Source: Cellulomonas fulva
GTDB taxonomy: Bacteria > Actinomycetota > Actinomycetes > Actinomycetales > Cellulomonadaceae
Reading direction: 5' to 3'
NCBI RefSeq assembly: GCF_018531375.1
Contig: NZ_JAHBOH010000002.1
Span: forward strand, 434,001-498,000
DNA length: 64,000 nt
The notes under the pieces were generated by a model. It did not search any database and was not told the DNA's origin. It worked only from the letters and a program-made list of their open reading frames with translations. Below, one piece after another: positions 50,629-59,664 of the stretch. The translations under genes were made by a program, and so were the position numbers. Within the stretch, counting starts at the first letter, position 1. Every line of letters starts with the position of its first letter.

Positions 50629-51756
50629 GTGCCCGCCACCCCCGTCCGGCTGGACCTGTCGTCACCGACCCGCGGCCCGCGCGGCAAGCCGCCGCGCCAC
50701 TTCGTCGACCTCACGCCCGACGAGCGCGTCGCCGCCGTCACCGCGCTCGGCGAGAAGCCGTTCCGGGCCAAGCAGCTGGCGACCCACTACTTCACCCACC
50801 TCACGGCGGACGCCGCGGCGATGACGGACCTGCCCGCCGCGAGCCGTGACAAGCTCGTCGAGGACCTGTTCCCGCGCCTGCTGACGAACGTGCGCACGCA
50901 GACCGCGGACGGTGGCACGACCGTCAAGACGCTGTGGCACCTGTTCGACCAGGCCAAGGTCGAGTCGGTGCTGATGCGCTACGCCAGCCGGACCACGCTG
51001 TGCATCTCGAGCCAGGCCGGGTGCGGTCTCGCCTGCGCGTTCTGCGCGACCGGCCAGATGGGCCTGACCCGCAACCTGTCCACCGCCGAGATCGTCGAGC
51101 AGGTCCGCGAGGCCGCACGTGCGCTCCAGGCGGGGGAGGTGCCCGGCGGCCCGACCCGGCTCTCGAACGTCGTGTTCATGGGCATGGGGGAGCCGCTCGC
51201 CAACTACAAGGCGATCATGGCGACCGTCCGCACGCTCGTCGCGCCCGCGCCGGACGGCCTGGGCATGTCCGCGCGCAACGTGACGGTCTCGACCGTCGGG
51301 ATGGTGCCGGCGATGCGCAAGCTCGCCGACGAGGGCATCCCGGTCACCCTGGCGCTGTCCCTGCACGCCCCGGACGACGAGCTGCGCAGCGAGCTGGTGC
51401 CGGTGAACACGCGGTGGGACGTCGACGAGGCCCTCGACGCCGCCTACCACTACTTCGAGGTGACGGGCCGCCGGGTCTCGATCGAGTACGCGCTGATCCG
51501 CGACATCAACGACCACGCGTGGCGCGCCGACCTCCTGGGCGAGAAGCTCAACGCGCGGGGTCGGGGCTGGGTGCACTGCAACCCGATCCCGCTCAACCCG
51601 GTGCCGAACTCGAAGTGGACGGCGAGCGATCCCCGGGTCGAGCAGGAGTTCGTGGCACGCTTGCGTGCGCACGGGATCCCGACGACCATCCGGGACACCC
51701 GCGGCAGCGACATCGACGGCGCCTGCGGCCAGCTCGCGGCGGAGGAGGACGAGTGA
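50629..51756 (+). CDS. rlmN: Dual-specificity 23S rRNA/tRNA adenine-C2 methyltransferase
   Basis: 375-aa radical-SAM enzyme making m2A2503 in 23S rRNA and m2A37 in some tRNAs. The Fe-S cluster motif is [15 protein letters not shown] near residue 132. GEPLANY, a mobile Cys near the C-terminus (DIDGACGQL), and NPVPNSKW are family features. The GTG at 50629 follows CGGAG; an in-frame upstream extension lacks similarity. The stop overlaps the next gene's GTG. Confidence 0.95.
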   Translation: MPATPVRLDLSSPTRGPRGKPPRHFVDLTPDERVAAVTALGEKPFRAKQLATHYFTHLTADAAAMTDLPAASRDKLVEDLFPRLLTNVRTQTADGGTTVKTLWHLFDQAKVESVLMRYASRTTLCISSQAGCGLACAFCATGQMGLTRNLSTAEIVEQVREAARALQAGEVPGGPTRLSNVVFMGMGEPLANYKAIMATVRTLVAPAPDGLGMSARNVTVSTVGMVPAMRKLADEGIPVTLALSLHAPDDELRSELVPVNTRWDVDEALDAAYHYFEVTGRRVSIEYALIRDINDHAWRADLLGEKLNARGRGWVHCNPIPLNPVPNSKWTASDPRVEQEFVARLRAHGIPTTIRDTRGSDIDGACGQLAAEEDE

Positions 51757-52307
51757 GCGACGGGATGTTCCGGACGGTGTCCGGGTTCCGCTCGGGGTAC
51801 GACCCGGACGAGGTCGACGAGTTCTTCGACCACGCGCGTGCGATGTACGAGCAGGGCCCCGCGGCCGCGCTGTCCGCCAAGGACGTCCGCCGCGTGGGCT
51901 TCGAGATGGTGCGCCGCGGCTACGCGACGGCGGCCGTCGACGCGGCGCTCGACCGGCTGGAGTCGGCGTTCGTCGCCCGCGCCCGCGCCGAGCACGTCGC
52001 CCAGCACGGTCAGGACGCCTGGATGGCGCAGCTCGGCGAGCAGGCGCGCACGCTCTACGGCCGGCTCGGCCGGCCTGACGGCGACCGGTTCGCCCCGCCC
52101 GTCGGCCGCGAGCCCGGGTACGAGCCCGCGGACGTCGACGAGCTCTGCCACCGCCTGGTGGCGTACTTCGACCAGGGCGTGCCGCTGACGTCGGGCGAGG
52201 TGCGCTCGGCGACGTTCCGGCGGCGCAAGGGGCAGCACGGCTACGGCGAGCCCGCCGTGGACGCGTTCGTCGCGCGCGCGGTCGAGGTCCTGCTCGGCGT
52301 CGAGTGA
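51753..52307 (+). CDS. DivIVA-domain protein
   Basis: 184-aa protein with two copies of a short DivIVA-like module: [28 protein letters not shown] near the start and [25 protein letters not shown] mid-protein, each followed by an S-A/G-E/K-D-V-R segment and [23 protein letters not shown]. DivIVA modules bind membranes or polar proteins, but this short form has no long coiled coil. Role unknown. It overlaps both rlmN and dxr (GTGA each), so the three are coupled. Confidence 0.85.
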   Translation: MSDGMFRTVSGFRSGYDPDEVDEFFDHARAMYEQGPAAALSAKDVRRVGFEMVRRGYATAAVDAALDRLESAFVARARAEHVAQHGQDAWMAQLGEQARTLYGRLGRPDGDRFAPPVGREPGYEPADVDELCHRLVAYFDQGVPLTSGEVRSATFRRRKGQHGYGEPAVDAFVARAVEVLLGVE

Positions 52308-53524
52308 GCGACGGTCCGGTGGCGACGGGCGGCGGTGCCGTGCCCGACGAGGCTCCGCCCCGGCGTGTCGTGCTCCTGGGCTCCACGGGCTCGATCGGCA
52401 CGCAAGCCCTCGACGTCGTGGCGCGGAACCCCGAGCGGTTCCAGGTGGTCGGCCTCGCGGCGGGCGGCTCGGACCCGGGGCTGCTCGCGGACCAGGCCGC
52501 ACGGTTCGGTGTCCCCACGGTCGCGGTGCACGACGAGGCGGCGGCCGGAGCCGTGCGCGAGGCGCTGGACTCGGCCGGAGCCGGACGGGTCGAGGTGCTC
52601 GTCGGGCCCGACGCGGCCACCGAGCTCGCCGGGCGTGCCGCCGACGTCGTGCTGAACGGCATCACGGGCTCCGTCGGGCTCCAGCCCACGCTCGCCGCGC
52701 TGCGCGCCGGGAGCACGCTCGCGCTCGCGAACAAGGAGTCCCTGGTCGTCGGCGGTCCGCTGGTACGGCGCGCCGCGGTCCGGCCCGGGCAGGTGGTCCC
52801 CGTCGACTCCGAGCACTCGGCGATCGCGCAGGCGCTGCGCGCGGGGGCGCCGCAGGAGGTCGCGCGCCTGGTGCTCACGGCGTCCGGCGGGCCGTTCCGC
52901 GGCTGGGCGGCCGACGACGTCAAGGCGGTGACCCCGCAGCAGGCCCTCGCGCACCCCACCTGGGTGATGGGTCCGGTCGTGACGATCAACTCCGCGACCC
53001 TCATGAACAAGGGCCTCGAGCTCATCGAGGCGCACCTGCTGTTCGACGTGCCGACCGACCGGATCGACGTCGTCGTGCACCCGCAGTCGGTGGTGCACTC
53101 GATGGTCACGTTCGTCGACGGCTCGACGATCGCGCAGGCGTCGCCCCCGGACATGCGGCTGCCGATCGCGCTCGGCCTGTCGTGGCCGCAGCGCGTGCCG
53201 GACGTGGCGGCCGCGTGCGACTGGAGCAGCCCGACCTCGTGGACGTTCGAGCCGCTCGACGAGGAGCTGTTCGGCGCGGTGCGGCTCGCACGGGCGGCGG
53301 CCGGCGCCTCGGCGACCCACCCGGCGGTCTACAACGCGGCCAACGAGCAGTGCGTCGCGGCGTTCCTGGCCGGTCGGATCGGCTTCCTCGACATCGTCGC
53401 GACGGTCGAGCGTGTCCTGGGCGAGCACGCCGGGACGCCCGCCGACGGGCTCGAGCTCGGCGCGGTGCTGGACGCCGAGCGCTGGGCGCGGGCGCGCGCC
53501 GACGAGGTCCTCGCGCGCTCCTGA
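52304..53524 (+). CDS. dxr: 1-deoxy-D-xylulose 5-phosphate reductoisomerase
   Basis: 406-aa NADPH enzyme of the MEP isoprenoid pathway. [18 protein letters not shown] is the cofactor fingerprint near residue 21; [11 protein letters not shown] and [10 protein letters not shown] supply substrate and metal ligands; [25 protein letters not shown] follows. The GTG overlaps the upstream stop. ispG, the other MEP gene here, lies 3.3 kb downstream beyond rip1, as in many actinobacteria. A 15-bp tandem repeat follows the stop. Confidence 0.97.
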   Translation: MSDGPVATGGGAVPDEAPPRRVVLLGSTGSIGTQALDVVARNPERFQVVGLAAGGSDPGLLADQAARFGVPTVAVHDEAAAGAVREALDSAGAGRVEVLVGPDAATELAGRAADVVLNGITGSVGLQPTLAALRAGSTLALANKESLVVGGPLVRRAAVRPGQVVPVDSEHSAIAQALRAGAPQEVARLVLTASGGPFRGWAADDVKAVTPQQALAHPTWVMGPVVTINSATLMNKGLELIEAHLLFDVPTDRIDVVVHPQSVVHSMVTFVDGSTIAQASPPDMRLPIALGLSWPQRVPDVAAACDWSSPTSWTFEPLDEELFGAVRLARAAAGASATHPAVYNAANEQCVAAFLAGRIGFLDIVATVERVLGEHAGTPADGLELGAVLDAERWARARADEVLARS

Positions 53525-53540
53525 GGACCGGCCGGCGAGC

Positions 53541-53600
53541 GATCCGCCCTGCTGCGACCCGCCCTGCTGCAATCCGCCCTGCTGCGATCCGCCCTGCTGC
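53541..53600. repeat. Four tandem 15-bp units after dxr
   Basis: Units of GATCCGCCCTGCTGC type at 53541, 53556, 53571 and 53586, differing at one or two bases, between convergent genes. The gap holds nothing else. Confidence 0.9.
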
Positions 53601-53632
53601 GACCCGTGCGCCGGCACCCGTCGGCTCCCCGG

Positions 53633-54820
53633 TCAGGCGTGCGTGACCCAGGGGGCCGCGGTCCACTCCGACGACGAGCCGGTGAGCAGCTCGGCGACCG
53701 CGCGGCCGGCCACGTTGGCCGCGGCCGGTCCCGTACCGCCCGAGCGGGCGCGCGCGACGCGCCACGGGGCCTCCTCCAGCACGGTGACCTGGGGCAGCGC
53801 GCCGGGGTGGGCGAGCGGACGCCGCCACGCGTGGGTCACGGGTGCCTCGCCGAGCGCCGGCAGGAGGTCGACCAGCGCCTCGTGCAGCGCGGGAGCCGAC
53901 GCGCGACGGCGGGACAGCGCGTCCAGGAGCCGGGCCGCGCGCGACCCGCCGGACCGGGCGCGGCCGGCGACGAGGCGGTCGTCCGGCGTGCGCACCAGGC
54001 GCAGGCCGTCGCTGTGCGCGACGAGCTCGGCGCGCTCGAGACCGATCGCCGCCCAGGTCGCGGCGGGCAGGGGGGCCGTGGCGATCGTGGCGGCCTGCTC
54101 GGCGGGCGCGCCGCCGGGCCGCGTGTCCACGACGATCCCGGCACGCACCGTGCCGTGCGTCGTGAGGACGGCGCCGGCGCCGGCCTGCACGACGGGCGTG
54201 TGGTCGACGCTGCGGCCGCCGCGCGCGAGCACGACGTCGCGCAGCCCGCGCGCGAGCCGGCCGGGGGAGAGCCGCGCCGCGTCCGGCGACCACGAGCCGC
54301 CCCGCACGTCGTCGGACCCGAACCGTTCGCGCACCCCCGCCGCGTCCAGCGCGTGCACCTCGTCCCCCCAGGCCGCCGCGTCGTGCGCGGCCGCGAGCAT
54401 CCGGCCCAGGGCGACGTCGTCGGCGGCGACCAGGAGCTCGCCGCCGAACGCGAAGCCGCAGTCGATCTCCTCGACCGCGACGACGCCGCCGACCTCGACG
54501 ACCGCGTCGCGCAGCAGCGCCCGCGCGTCACGTGCCGCCGCGTCGCCGAACCGCCGCGCGAGCGCGTCGGGGGCGAGGCCGACGCGCGACGAGCACGCGC
54601 CCAGCCCGCGCTCGTCCTGGCCCGTGAGGCCGCGGTCGACCAGCAGCACGTCGAGCGAGGGGTCGGCGTCCAGCAGGTAGTAGGCGGCCCACAGCCCGGT
54701 CAGGCCGGCGCCGACCACGACGACGTCCGCGGTGGTGTCGCCGTCGAGCGGTGCCTGCGCGCCCACGGACTCGTCGGCCCAGGGGGCGGGGTCGGCCGGG
54801 TCCCACGCGTCGGGGGTCAT
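53633..54820 (-). CDS. FAD-dependent oxidoreductase (DAO family)
   Basis: 395-aa flavoprotein. VVVVGAGLTGLWAAYYLLDAD is the dinucleotide-binding motif near residue 30, then VDRGLTGQDERGLGACSS. The middle region and the C-terminal substrate domain (RARSGGTGPAAANVAGRAVAELL, containing the second FAD contact) fit amine/amino-acid oxidases of the DAO group. ATG at 54820. It is antisense between dxr and rip1, interrupting an otherwise conserved co-directional order, and may be a later arrival. Substrate unknown. Confidence 0.82.
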   Translation of the reverse strand: MTPDAWDPADPAPWADESVGAQAPLDGDTTADVVVVGAGLTGLWAAYYLLDADPSLDVLLVDRGLTGQDERGLGACSSRVGLAPDALARRFGDAAARDARALLRDAVVEVGGVVAVEEIDCGFAFGGELLVAADDVALGRMLAAAHDAAAWGDEVHALDAAGVRERFGSDDVRGGSWSPDAARLSPGRLARGLRDVVLARGGRSVDHTPVVQAGAGAVLTTHGTVRAGIVVDTRPGGAPAEQAATIATAPLPAATWAAIGLERAELVAHSDGLRLVRTPDDRLVAGRARSGGSRAARLLDALSRRRASAPALHEALVDLLPALGEAPVTHAWRRPLAHPGALPQVTVLEEAPWRVARARSGGTGPAAANVAGRAVAELLTGSSSEWTAAPWVTHA

Positions 54821-54970
54821 CCGCCGATGGTCGCCGCCCCAGCGCCGGGCTTCAACTCGCCACGCCCCGCCCGCCCGGCGGACGTGCAGCCGGCTCCCAG
54901 GATTCCGGGGGATGATGAGCCGCCCGCGGGACGCGCGGGCGCGGTGCCGTCGATCGGCGTCGCCCGGACC

Positions 54971-55020
54971 GTGCGGGATCGTGCAGGCACGTGCAGGCAC
55001 GTGCAGGCACGTGCGGGCAC
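54971..55020. repeat. Five 10-bp units, palindromic GTGCAGGCAC array
   Basis: GTGCGGGATC, three exact GTGCAGGCAC and GTGCGGGCAC run head to tail at 54971, 54981, 54991, 55001 and 55011. Each central unit is itself an inverted repeat (GTGC-AG-GCAC). The array lies 40 bp before rip1 in the divergent gap. Confidence 0.9.
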
Positions 55021-55061
55021 GGTGTCGGCGGGACCGGTCGCGTCGGGACGAGGAGGAGCTG

Positions 55062-56381
55062 GTGGCGTACCTGGTCGGAGTGGTCGTCGCGGTCGTCGTG
55101 CTGCTGGCCTCGATCGCGCTCCACGAGGTGGGGCACATGGTGCCCGCCAAGCGGTTCGGCGTGCGCGTCAGCCACTACTTCGTCGGGTTCGGGCCCACGC
55201 TGTGGTCGCGCACCCGCGGGGAGACCGAGTACGGGCTCAAGGCCATCCCGCTCGGCGGGTTCGTCCGGCTGGTCGGCATGTACCCGCCCGCCGCGAGCGT
55301 GGGCGACCCGCCCGCGCGCACGTGGGTCGGCCGGCTCGCCCAGGACGCCCGGGAGGCGAGCGCGGAGGAGATCCGCCCCGGCGAGGACGGCCGCGCGTTC
55401 TACCGGCTCTCCACGCCCAAGAAGCTCGTCGTGATGCTCGGCGGCCCGGTGATGAACCTGCTCATCGCGTTCGTCCTGATGGCGATCGTCATGCTCGGGT
55501 TCGGGATCCCGACCGCGACCACCACGCTCGACACCGTCTCCCAGTGCGTGATTCCCGCGGGCGACGACCCGACGCGCACCTGCACCGACGCGGACGAGCC
55601 GGCGCCGGGTGCGGCCGCGGGCCTGCTGCCGGGCGACGAGGTCGTCCGCTACGGGGACACCGACATCGACTCGTGGGACCAGCTCACGGACCTGATCCGC
55701 GCGTCGGGGGGTGAGGCGACCCCGATCGTCGTCGACCGTGACGGCCAGGAGGTCGACCTGACGGTCACCCCCGTCGTGGCCGAGCGTCCGGTGTACGACG
55801 AGGACGGCGCGGCGGTGCTCGACGACGACGGGCAGGTCGTCACCGAGCCCGCCGGGTTCCTGGGCGTGACGGCGGCCGAGGAGCGGGAGCCGACCCCCGT
55901 GCTCGAGGTCCCGCAGGTGGTGGCGGAGCGGACGTGGGCCACCATGTCGGTGGTCGTGACGCTGCCCGCGCGGATCGTCGACCTGGTGCAGACGACCTTC
56001 GGCGGCGAGGAGCGCGGCACCGACTCGATCGTCGGCATCGTCGGCGTGGGCCGGTTCGCGGGCGAGATCGCCTCGATGCAGGGCGACGGCATCGACTGGA
56101 GCCTCAAGCTCGCGGGGCTGCTCGAGATGCTCGCCAGCCTCAACCTCGCGCTGTTCGTGTTCAACCTGATCCCGCTGCCGCCGCTGGACGGCGGCCACGT
56201 GGCCGCCGCGCTCTGGGAGGGCGGCCGACGCCAGGTCGCTCGCCTGCGCGGGCTGCCCCGGCCGGGCCCGTTCGACACGGCGAAGCTCGTCCCGCTCGCG
56301 TACGGCGTGTTCGTCGTGCTCGGGGCCATGGGGCTGCTGCTGGTGTACGCCGACCTGGTAAACCCGGTGACCATCGCCTGA
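55062..56381 (+). CDS. rip1: Site-2 (intramembrane) metalloprotease, Rip1/RseP family
   Basis: 439-aa zinc protease that cleaves membrane-bound anti-sigma factors and other substrates within the membrane. The active site HEVGH is in TM1 near residue 20, a PDZ domain lies at about 165-260 (AAGLLPGDEVVRYGDTDIDSWDQL), and LIPLPPLDGGHV carries the third zinc ligand near residue 372, followed by a last membrane helix. The GTG at 55062 follows GGAGGAG. Located between dxr and ispG as in mycobacteria. Confidence 0.95.
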   Translation: MAYLVGVVVAVVVLLASIALHEVGHMVPAKRFGVRVSHYFVGFGPTLWSRTRGETEYGLKAIPLGGFVRLVGMYPPAASVGDPPARTWVGRLAQDAREASAEEIRPGEDGRAFYRLSTPKKLVVMLGGPVMNLLIAFVLMAIVMLGFGIPTATTTLDTVSQCVIPAGDDPTRTCTDADEPAPGAAAGLLPGDEVVRYGDTDIDSWDQLTDLIRASGGEATPIVVDRDGQEVDLTVTPVVAERPVYDEDGAAVLDDDGQVVTEPAGFLGVTAAEEREPTPVLEVPQVVAERTWATMSVVVTLPARIVDLVQTTFGGEERGTDSIVGIVGVGRFAGEIASMQGDGIDWSLKLAGLLEMLASLNLALFVFNLIPLPPLDGGHVAAALWEGGRRQVARLRGLPRPGPFDTAKLVPLAYGVFVVLGAMGLLLVYADLVNPVTIA

Positions 56382-56388
56382 GCGGGTC

Positions 56389-56394
56389 TAGCCT
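56389..56394 (+). promoter_or_regulatory. -10-like hexamer of leaderless DUF1801 gene
   Basis: TAGCCT ends 7 nt before ATG 56402. Confidence 0.45.
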
Positions 56395-56401
56395 CGGGGG
56401 C

Positions 56402-56746
56402 ATGGGTGAGGTCACCGCGTACGTCGAGTCGCTCCCGGAGCCCGCGCGCGCGGCGGTGGAGCGCGTCTACGCGCGGGCCCGGGCGATCGTCCCGGAGGCG
56501 ACCGAGGGCCTCGGCTACGGCATGCCGGCGCTCGTGCACCGAGGGAAGCCGCTGGTCTCCGTGATGGTCGCGCGCGCCCACATCGGGCTCTACCCCTTCA
56601 GCCCCCGCGCGCTCGACACGGTCCGCGAGGAGCTGGCGGGCTTCTCCCTGTCCAAGGGGACGGTGCGCTTCTCCGCACAGGCCCCCGTGCCCGACGAGGT
56701 GCTGGACCGGCTGCTCCAGGCTCGTCGGGCCGAGATCGAGGGCTGA
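56402..56746 (+). CDS. DUF1801/YdhG-like protein
   Basis: 114 aa. VTAYVESLPEPARAAVERVYARARAIVPEATEGLGYGMPALVHRGKPLVSV and the C-terminal KGTVRFSAQAPVPDEVLDRLLQAR match the DUF1801 (iron-chaperone-like YdhG fold) pattern. No signal or membrane segment. Biochemical role is not established. It is 20 bp after rip1 but has its own -10-like site, and lies before ispG. Confidence 0.82.
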   Translation: MGEVTAYVESLPEPARAAVERVYARARAIVPEATEGLGYGMPALVHRGKPLVSVMVARAHIGLYPFSPRALDTVREELAGFSLSKGTVRFSAQAPVPDEVLDRLLQARRAEIEG

Positions 56747-56837
56747 GGCCCGACCCGGGCCGCGTGGTGGATGCGGAGATCGCGTGCGCGTTGCCGCCGC
56801 GCAGCGCCGTGGCCGCGAATGTGCCGCGCCGTGATGG

Positions 56838-56843
56838 GATGAT
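56838..56843 (+). promoter_or_regulatory. -10-like hexamer of leaderless ispG
   Basis: GATGAT ends 6 nt before GTG 56850. Confidence 0.45.
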
Positions 56844-56849
56844 GAGCAC

Positions 56850-58010
56850 GTGAGCGTCCCGATCAGCCTCGGCATGCCGGCGGCCCCCGTCCCTGTCCTC
56901 GCCCCTCGTCGTCCGTCCCGCAAGATCCGGGTCGGCAAGGTGGAGGTCGGGGGAGACGCACCCATCAGCGTCCAGTCGATGACGACGACGCCGACGACGG
57001 ACATCAACGCGACGCTGCAGCAGATCGCCGCCCTCACCGCCTCCGGCTGCGACATCGTGCGCGTCGCGGTGCCGAGCCAGGACGACGCGGACGCGCTGCC
57101 GGCGATCGCCCGCAAGTCGCAGATCCCCGTGATCGCGGACATCCACTTCCAGCCGAAGTACGTCTTCGCCGCGATCGACGCCGGCTGCGCGGCGGTCCGC
57201 GTGAACCCGGGCAACATCCGCAAGTTCGACGACCAGGTGGGCACGATCGCCCGGGCCGCCGCGGACGCCGGGGTCAGCCTGCGCATCGGCGTCAACGCCG
57301 GCTCGCTCGACCCCCGGCTGCTCGAGAAGTACGGCAAGGCGACACCCGAGGCGCTCGTCGAGTCCGCGGTCTGGGAGGCGTCGCTGTTCGAGGAGCACGA
57401 CTTCCACGACTTCAAGATCTCGGTCAAGCACAACGACCCGGTCGTCATGGTGCGCGCCTACGAGCTGCTCGCCGAGCGCGGCGACTGGCCGCTGCACCTC
57501 GGCGTCACCGAGGCGGGGCCCGCTTTCCAGGGGACCATCAAGTCGGCGACCGCGTTCGGCGCCCTGCTGAGCAAGGGCATCGGCGACACGATCCGGGTGT
57601 CGCTCTCCGCGCCTCCGGTCGAGGAGGTCAAGGTCGGCATCCAGATCCTGCAGTCCCTGAACCTGCGGCCGCGCAAGCTGGAGATCGTCTCCTGCCCGTC
57701 GTGCGGTCGCGCGCAGGTGGACGTCTACACGCTCGCGGACAAGGTCACCGCAGGCCTCGAGGGCCTCGAGGTGCCGCTGCGCGTCGCCGTCATGGGCTGC
57801 GTGGTGAACGGGCCGGGCGAGGCGCGCGAGGCCGACCTGGGGGTCGCCTCCGGCAACGGCAAGGGCCAGATCTTCGTCAAGGGCGAGGTCGTCAAGACGG
57901 TGCCCGAGGCGCTGATCGTCGAGACGTTGATCGAGGAGGCCATGCGCATCGCCGAGTCCATGGACCCCGTCGAGGCCGGCGAGGGCAGCCCCGTCGTCAC
58001 GGTCGGCTGA
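56850..58010 (+). CDS. ispG: (E)-4-hydroxy-3-methylbut-2-enyl-diphosphate synthase
   Basis: 386-aa 4Fe-4S enzyme of the MEP pathway. [20 protein letters not shown] opens the TIM barrel; [10 protein letters not shown] and [12 protein letters not shown] follow. The cluster ligands are visible as [10 protein letters not shown] near residue 282 and [10 protein letters not shown] near 317, the latter including the conserved Asn-Gly-Pro-Gly-Glu. The GTG at 56850 has no ribosome binding site and lies 6 nt after a -10-like hexamer. Confidence 0.97.
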   Translation: MSVPISLGMPAAPVPVLAPRRPSRKIRVGKVEVGGDAPISVQSMTTTPTTDINATLQQIAALTASGCDIVRVAVPSQDDADALPAIARKSQIPVIADIHFQPKYVFAAIDAGCAAVRVNPGNIRKFDDQVGTIARAAADAGVSLRIGVNAGSLDPRLLEKYGKATPEALVESAVWEASLFEEHDFHDFKISVKHNDPVVMVRAYELLAERGDWPLHLGVTEAGPAFQGTIKSATAFGALLSKGIGDTIRVSLSAPPVEEVKVGIQILQSLNLRPRKLEIVSCPSCGRAQVDVYTLADKVTAGLEGLEVPLRVAVMGCVVNGPGEAREADLGVASGNGKGQIFVKGEVVKTVPEALIVETLIEEAMRIAESMDPVEAGEGSPVVTVG

Positions 58011-58089
58011 CGGTGCCGGGTCGGGCGGCCGCAGGCGTGCGCCGACGAGCCGGGCGCGGTCTGGTCCCGCGCCGCGCGGGCTCCTGAGG

Positions 58090-58095
58090 CACAAT
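58090..58095 (+). promoter_or_regulatory. -10-like hexamer of leaderless GNAT gene
   Basis: CACAAT ends 6 nt before ATG 58102. Confidence 0.45.
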
Positions 58096-58101
58096 CCCCC
58101 C

Positions 58102-59094
58102 ATGGGCTCGCGTCGCGCGACGATGCTCGACCGCCGACCCGGGGCTCGCGTCCTCGCGGACGTCGACCTCGAGGCGGCTCTCGAGGTGTGCGCGCTCGAC
58201 CCCGTGGGCTCGGTCCTCGCCACCGCCCGGCTGGAGCAGGCGCGGCGGGTGGGCCTCGCCGCCGCGGGCGGTGCCCTCTGGGGCTTCCACCACGGCGGCG
58301 TGCTCGTCGCGGTGTGCTGGGCCGGCGCCAACATGGTGCCCGTGGTCCCCGTGGTACCCCGGACCGTCGACCTCCCCCCGGCCGCCCGCGCGCTGCCCAC
58401 GCCCGGCGGCCCCGCGCCGGCCGTGCCCGCCACCGGTGCGGACGTGGTCGTCGACGCCGCCGTCGCCGACGCGGCGCTCGACGCGTTCGCGATCATGGCC
58501 GCGCGCCAGGGCCGTCGCTGCTCGTCGATCGTCGGTCCGGCGCCCACCGTCCTGGGGCTCTGGGAGCGGCTGCGCGGCGCCTGGCCCGGCGTGCGCGAGG
58601 TGCGCGACGACCAGCCCTCGATGGTCATCGACCACGCGCCGGTCGTGGCGCCCGACCCCGACGTCCGGGTGTCCCGGCCCCAGGAGTACGACCAGGTGCT
58701 GCCGGCGTGCGTGCGGATGTTCACCGAGGAGGTCGGCTACTCGCCCGCGAGCGGCCCGCACGGCCCCTACGAGACGCGCGTGCGCTCGCTCATCGCGCAG
58801 GGCCGCTCGTTCGTGCGGATGGAGCCGGGGCCGGAGGGTCCGCCGCACGTCGCGTTCAAGGCCGAGCTCGGGGCCGTGGCGGGGGGCGTCGCGCAGGTGC
58901 AGGGCGTCTGGGTCACCCCCGAGCGCCGGGGCCGGCGGCTCTCGGTGCACGGGATGGCCGCGGTGGTCGAGCTCGCGCGCGCCCACGCCCCCGTGGTCTC
59001 GCTGTACGTCAACGACTTCAACGTGCGCGCGGTCGCGGCGTACCGCTCCGTCGGGTTCCGGCAGGTCGGCTCGTACGCCACGGTCCTGTTCTGA
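58102..59094 (+). CDS. GNAT acetyltransferase with DUF4081 N-terminal domain
   Basis: 330 aa. The N-terminal half (LEQARRVGLAAAGGALWGFHHGGVLVAVCWAGANMVPV) is a DUF4081-type pseudo-GNAT region; the C-terminal half is a true acetyltransferase with VQGVWVTPERRGRRLSVHG (acetyl-CoA pyrophosphate loop, R/Q-x2-G-R-x type) and VSLYVNDFNVRAVAAYRSVGF. Conserved beside ispG in actinobacteria; substrate unknown. Convergent with the kinase gene 15 bp away. Confidence 0.88.
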   Translation: MGSRRATMLDRRPGARVLADVDLEAALEVCALDPVGSVLATARLEQARRVGLAAAGGALWGFHHGGVLVAVCWAGANMVPVVPVVPRTVDLPPAARALPTPGGPAPAVPATGADVVVDAAVADAALDAFAIMAARQGRRCSSIVGPAPTVLGLWERLRGAWPGVREVRDDQPSMVIDHAPVVAPDPDVRVSRPQEYDQVLPACVRMFTEEVGYSPASGPHGPYETRVRSLIAQGRSFVRMEPGPEGPPHVAFKAELGAVAGGVAQVQGVWVTPERRGRRLSVHGMAAVVELARAHAPVVSLYVNDFNVRAVAAYRSVGFRQVGSYATVLF

Positions 59095-59109
59095 CCGTCG
59101 GCCGCCGGG

Positions 59110-59664
59110 TCAGGGCGCCCGGCGGGACCGCTCGACGTGGTCGAGCGCCAGCGCGAGGCCGTGGGCGAGCGGCCGCGTCGAGTCGATGCTCATCCGCTCG
59201 TCGTCCCAGTCGCGGAAGGCGGCGCGCCGCCGGACGACCGACTCCCAGGTCGGCTCGGGGAAGCCCGCGATCGACCGCACCCGCCGCGCGAGCCGCGCGC
59301 GGTGCAGCTCCTCGTCGGGGCAGACGACCTCCAGGTACGTCGGCCGCAGCCCGTGCCGGGCGGCGAGCGCGCGCCACTGCTCGCGTGCCGCGGGGTCGTC
59401 GTTGACGGCGTCGACCACGACGTCGTTGCCGAGCCGCAGCTGCTCGTGCGCCAGGTCCTCGGCCACCACGTAGGCGGCGAGGCCGGTCGGCTGCCCGCGC
59501 TCGACGCCCGCGCGCCACAGCGCCGCCTCGATCGGGTCCACCGACAGGACCGCGCAGCCCAGCGCGCGGGCGACGCCCTCGGCCACCGCGGACTTGCCCG
59601 CACCGGGCAGGCCGGCCGTCACCACGAGGACGCGGCCGGCGGTGCCCGCACGAGCGCCCGTCAC
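59110..59664 (-). CDS. P-loop kinase, AAA_33 (zeta-toxin-like) type
   Basis: 184-aa small-molecule kinase. Walker A VTAGLPGAGKSAVAEGVA is near residue 15-30; CAVLSVDPIEAALW and GNDVVVDAVNDDPAAREQWRAL hold the substrate-side Asp residues; RLARRVRSIAGFPEPTWESV is the Arg-rich lid. Similar proteins phosphorylate sugars, nucleosides or antibiotics. The GTG overlaps the stop of the glycosylase gene (GTGA), so it is translationally coupled to a repair enzyme. No antitoxin partner is visible, so a toxin role is not claimed. Confidence 0.82.
   Translation of the reverse strand: MTGARAGTAGRVLVVTAGLPGAGKSAVAEGVARALGCAVLSVDPIEAALWRAGVERGQPTGLAAYVVAEDLAHEQLRLGNDVVVDAVNDDPAAREQWRALAARHGLRPTYLEVVCPDEELHRARLARRVRSIAGFPEPTWESVVRRRAAFRDWDDERMSIDSTRPLAHGLALALDHVERSRRAP

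Noticed and set aside
53541-53600. CRISPR array
   Set aside because: Units are 15 bp and contiguous with no spacers. The other tandem arrays (25562, 45303, 54971, 60581) fail for the same reason, and no cas gene is present.
59110-59664. Zeta toxin of a toxin-antitoxin pair
   Set aside because: The fold is similar but the neighbour is a DNA glycosylase, not an epsilon-type antitoxin.
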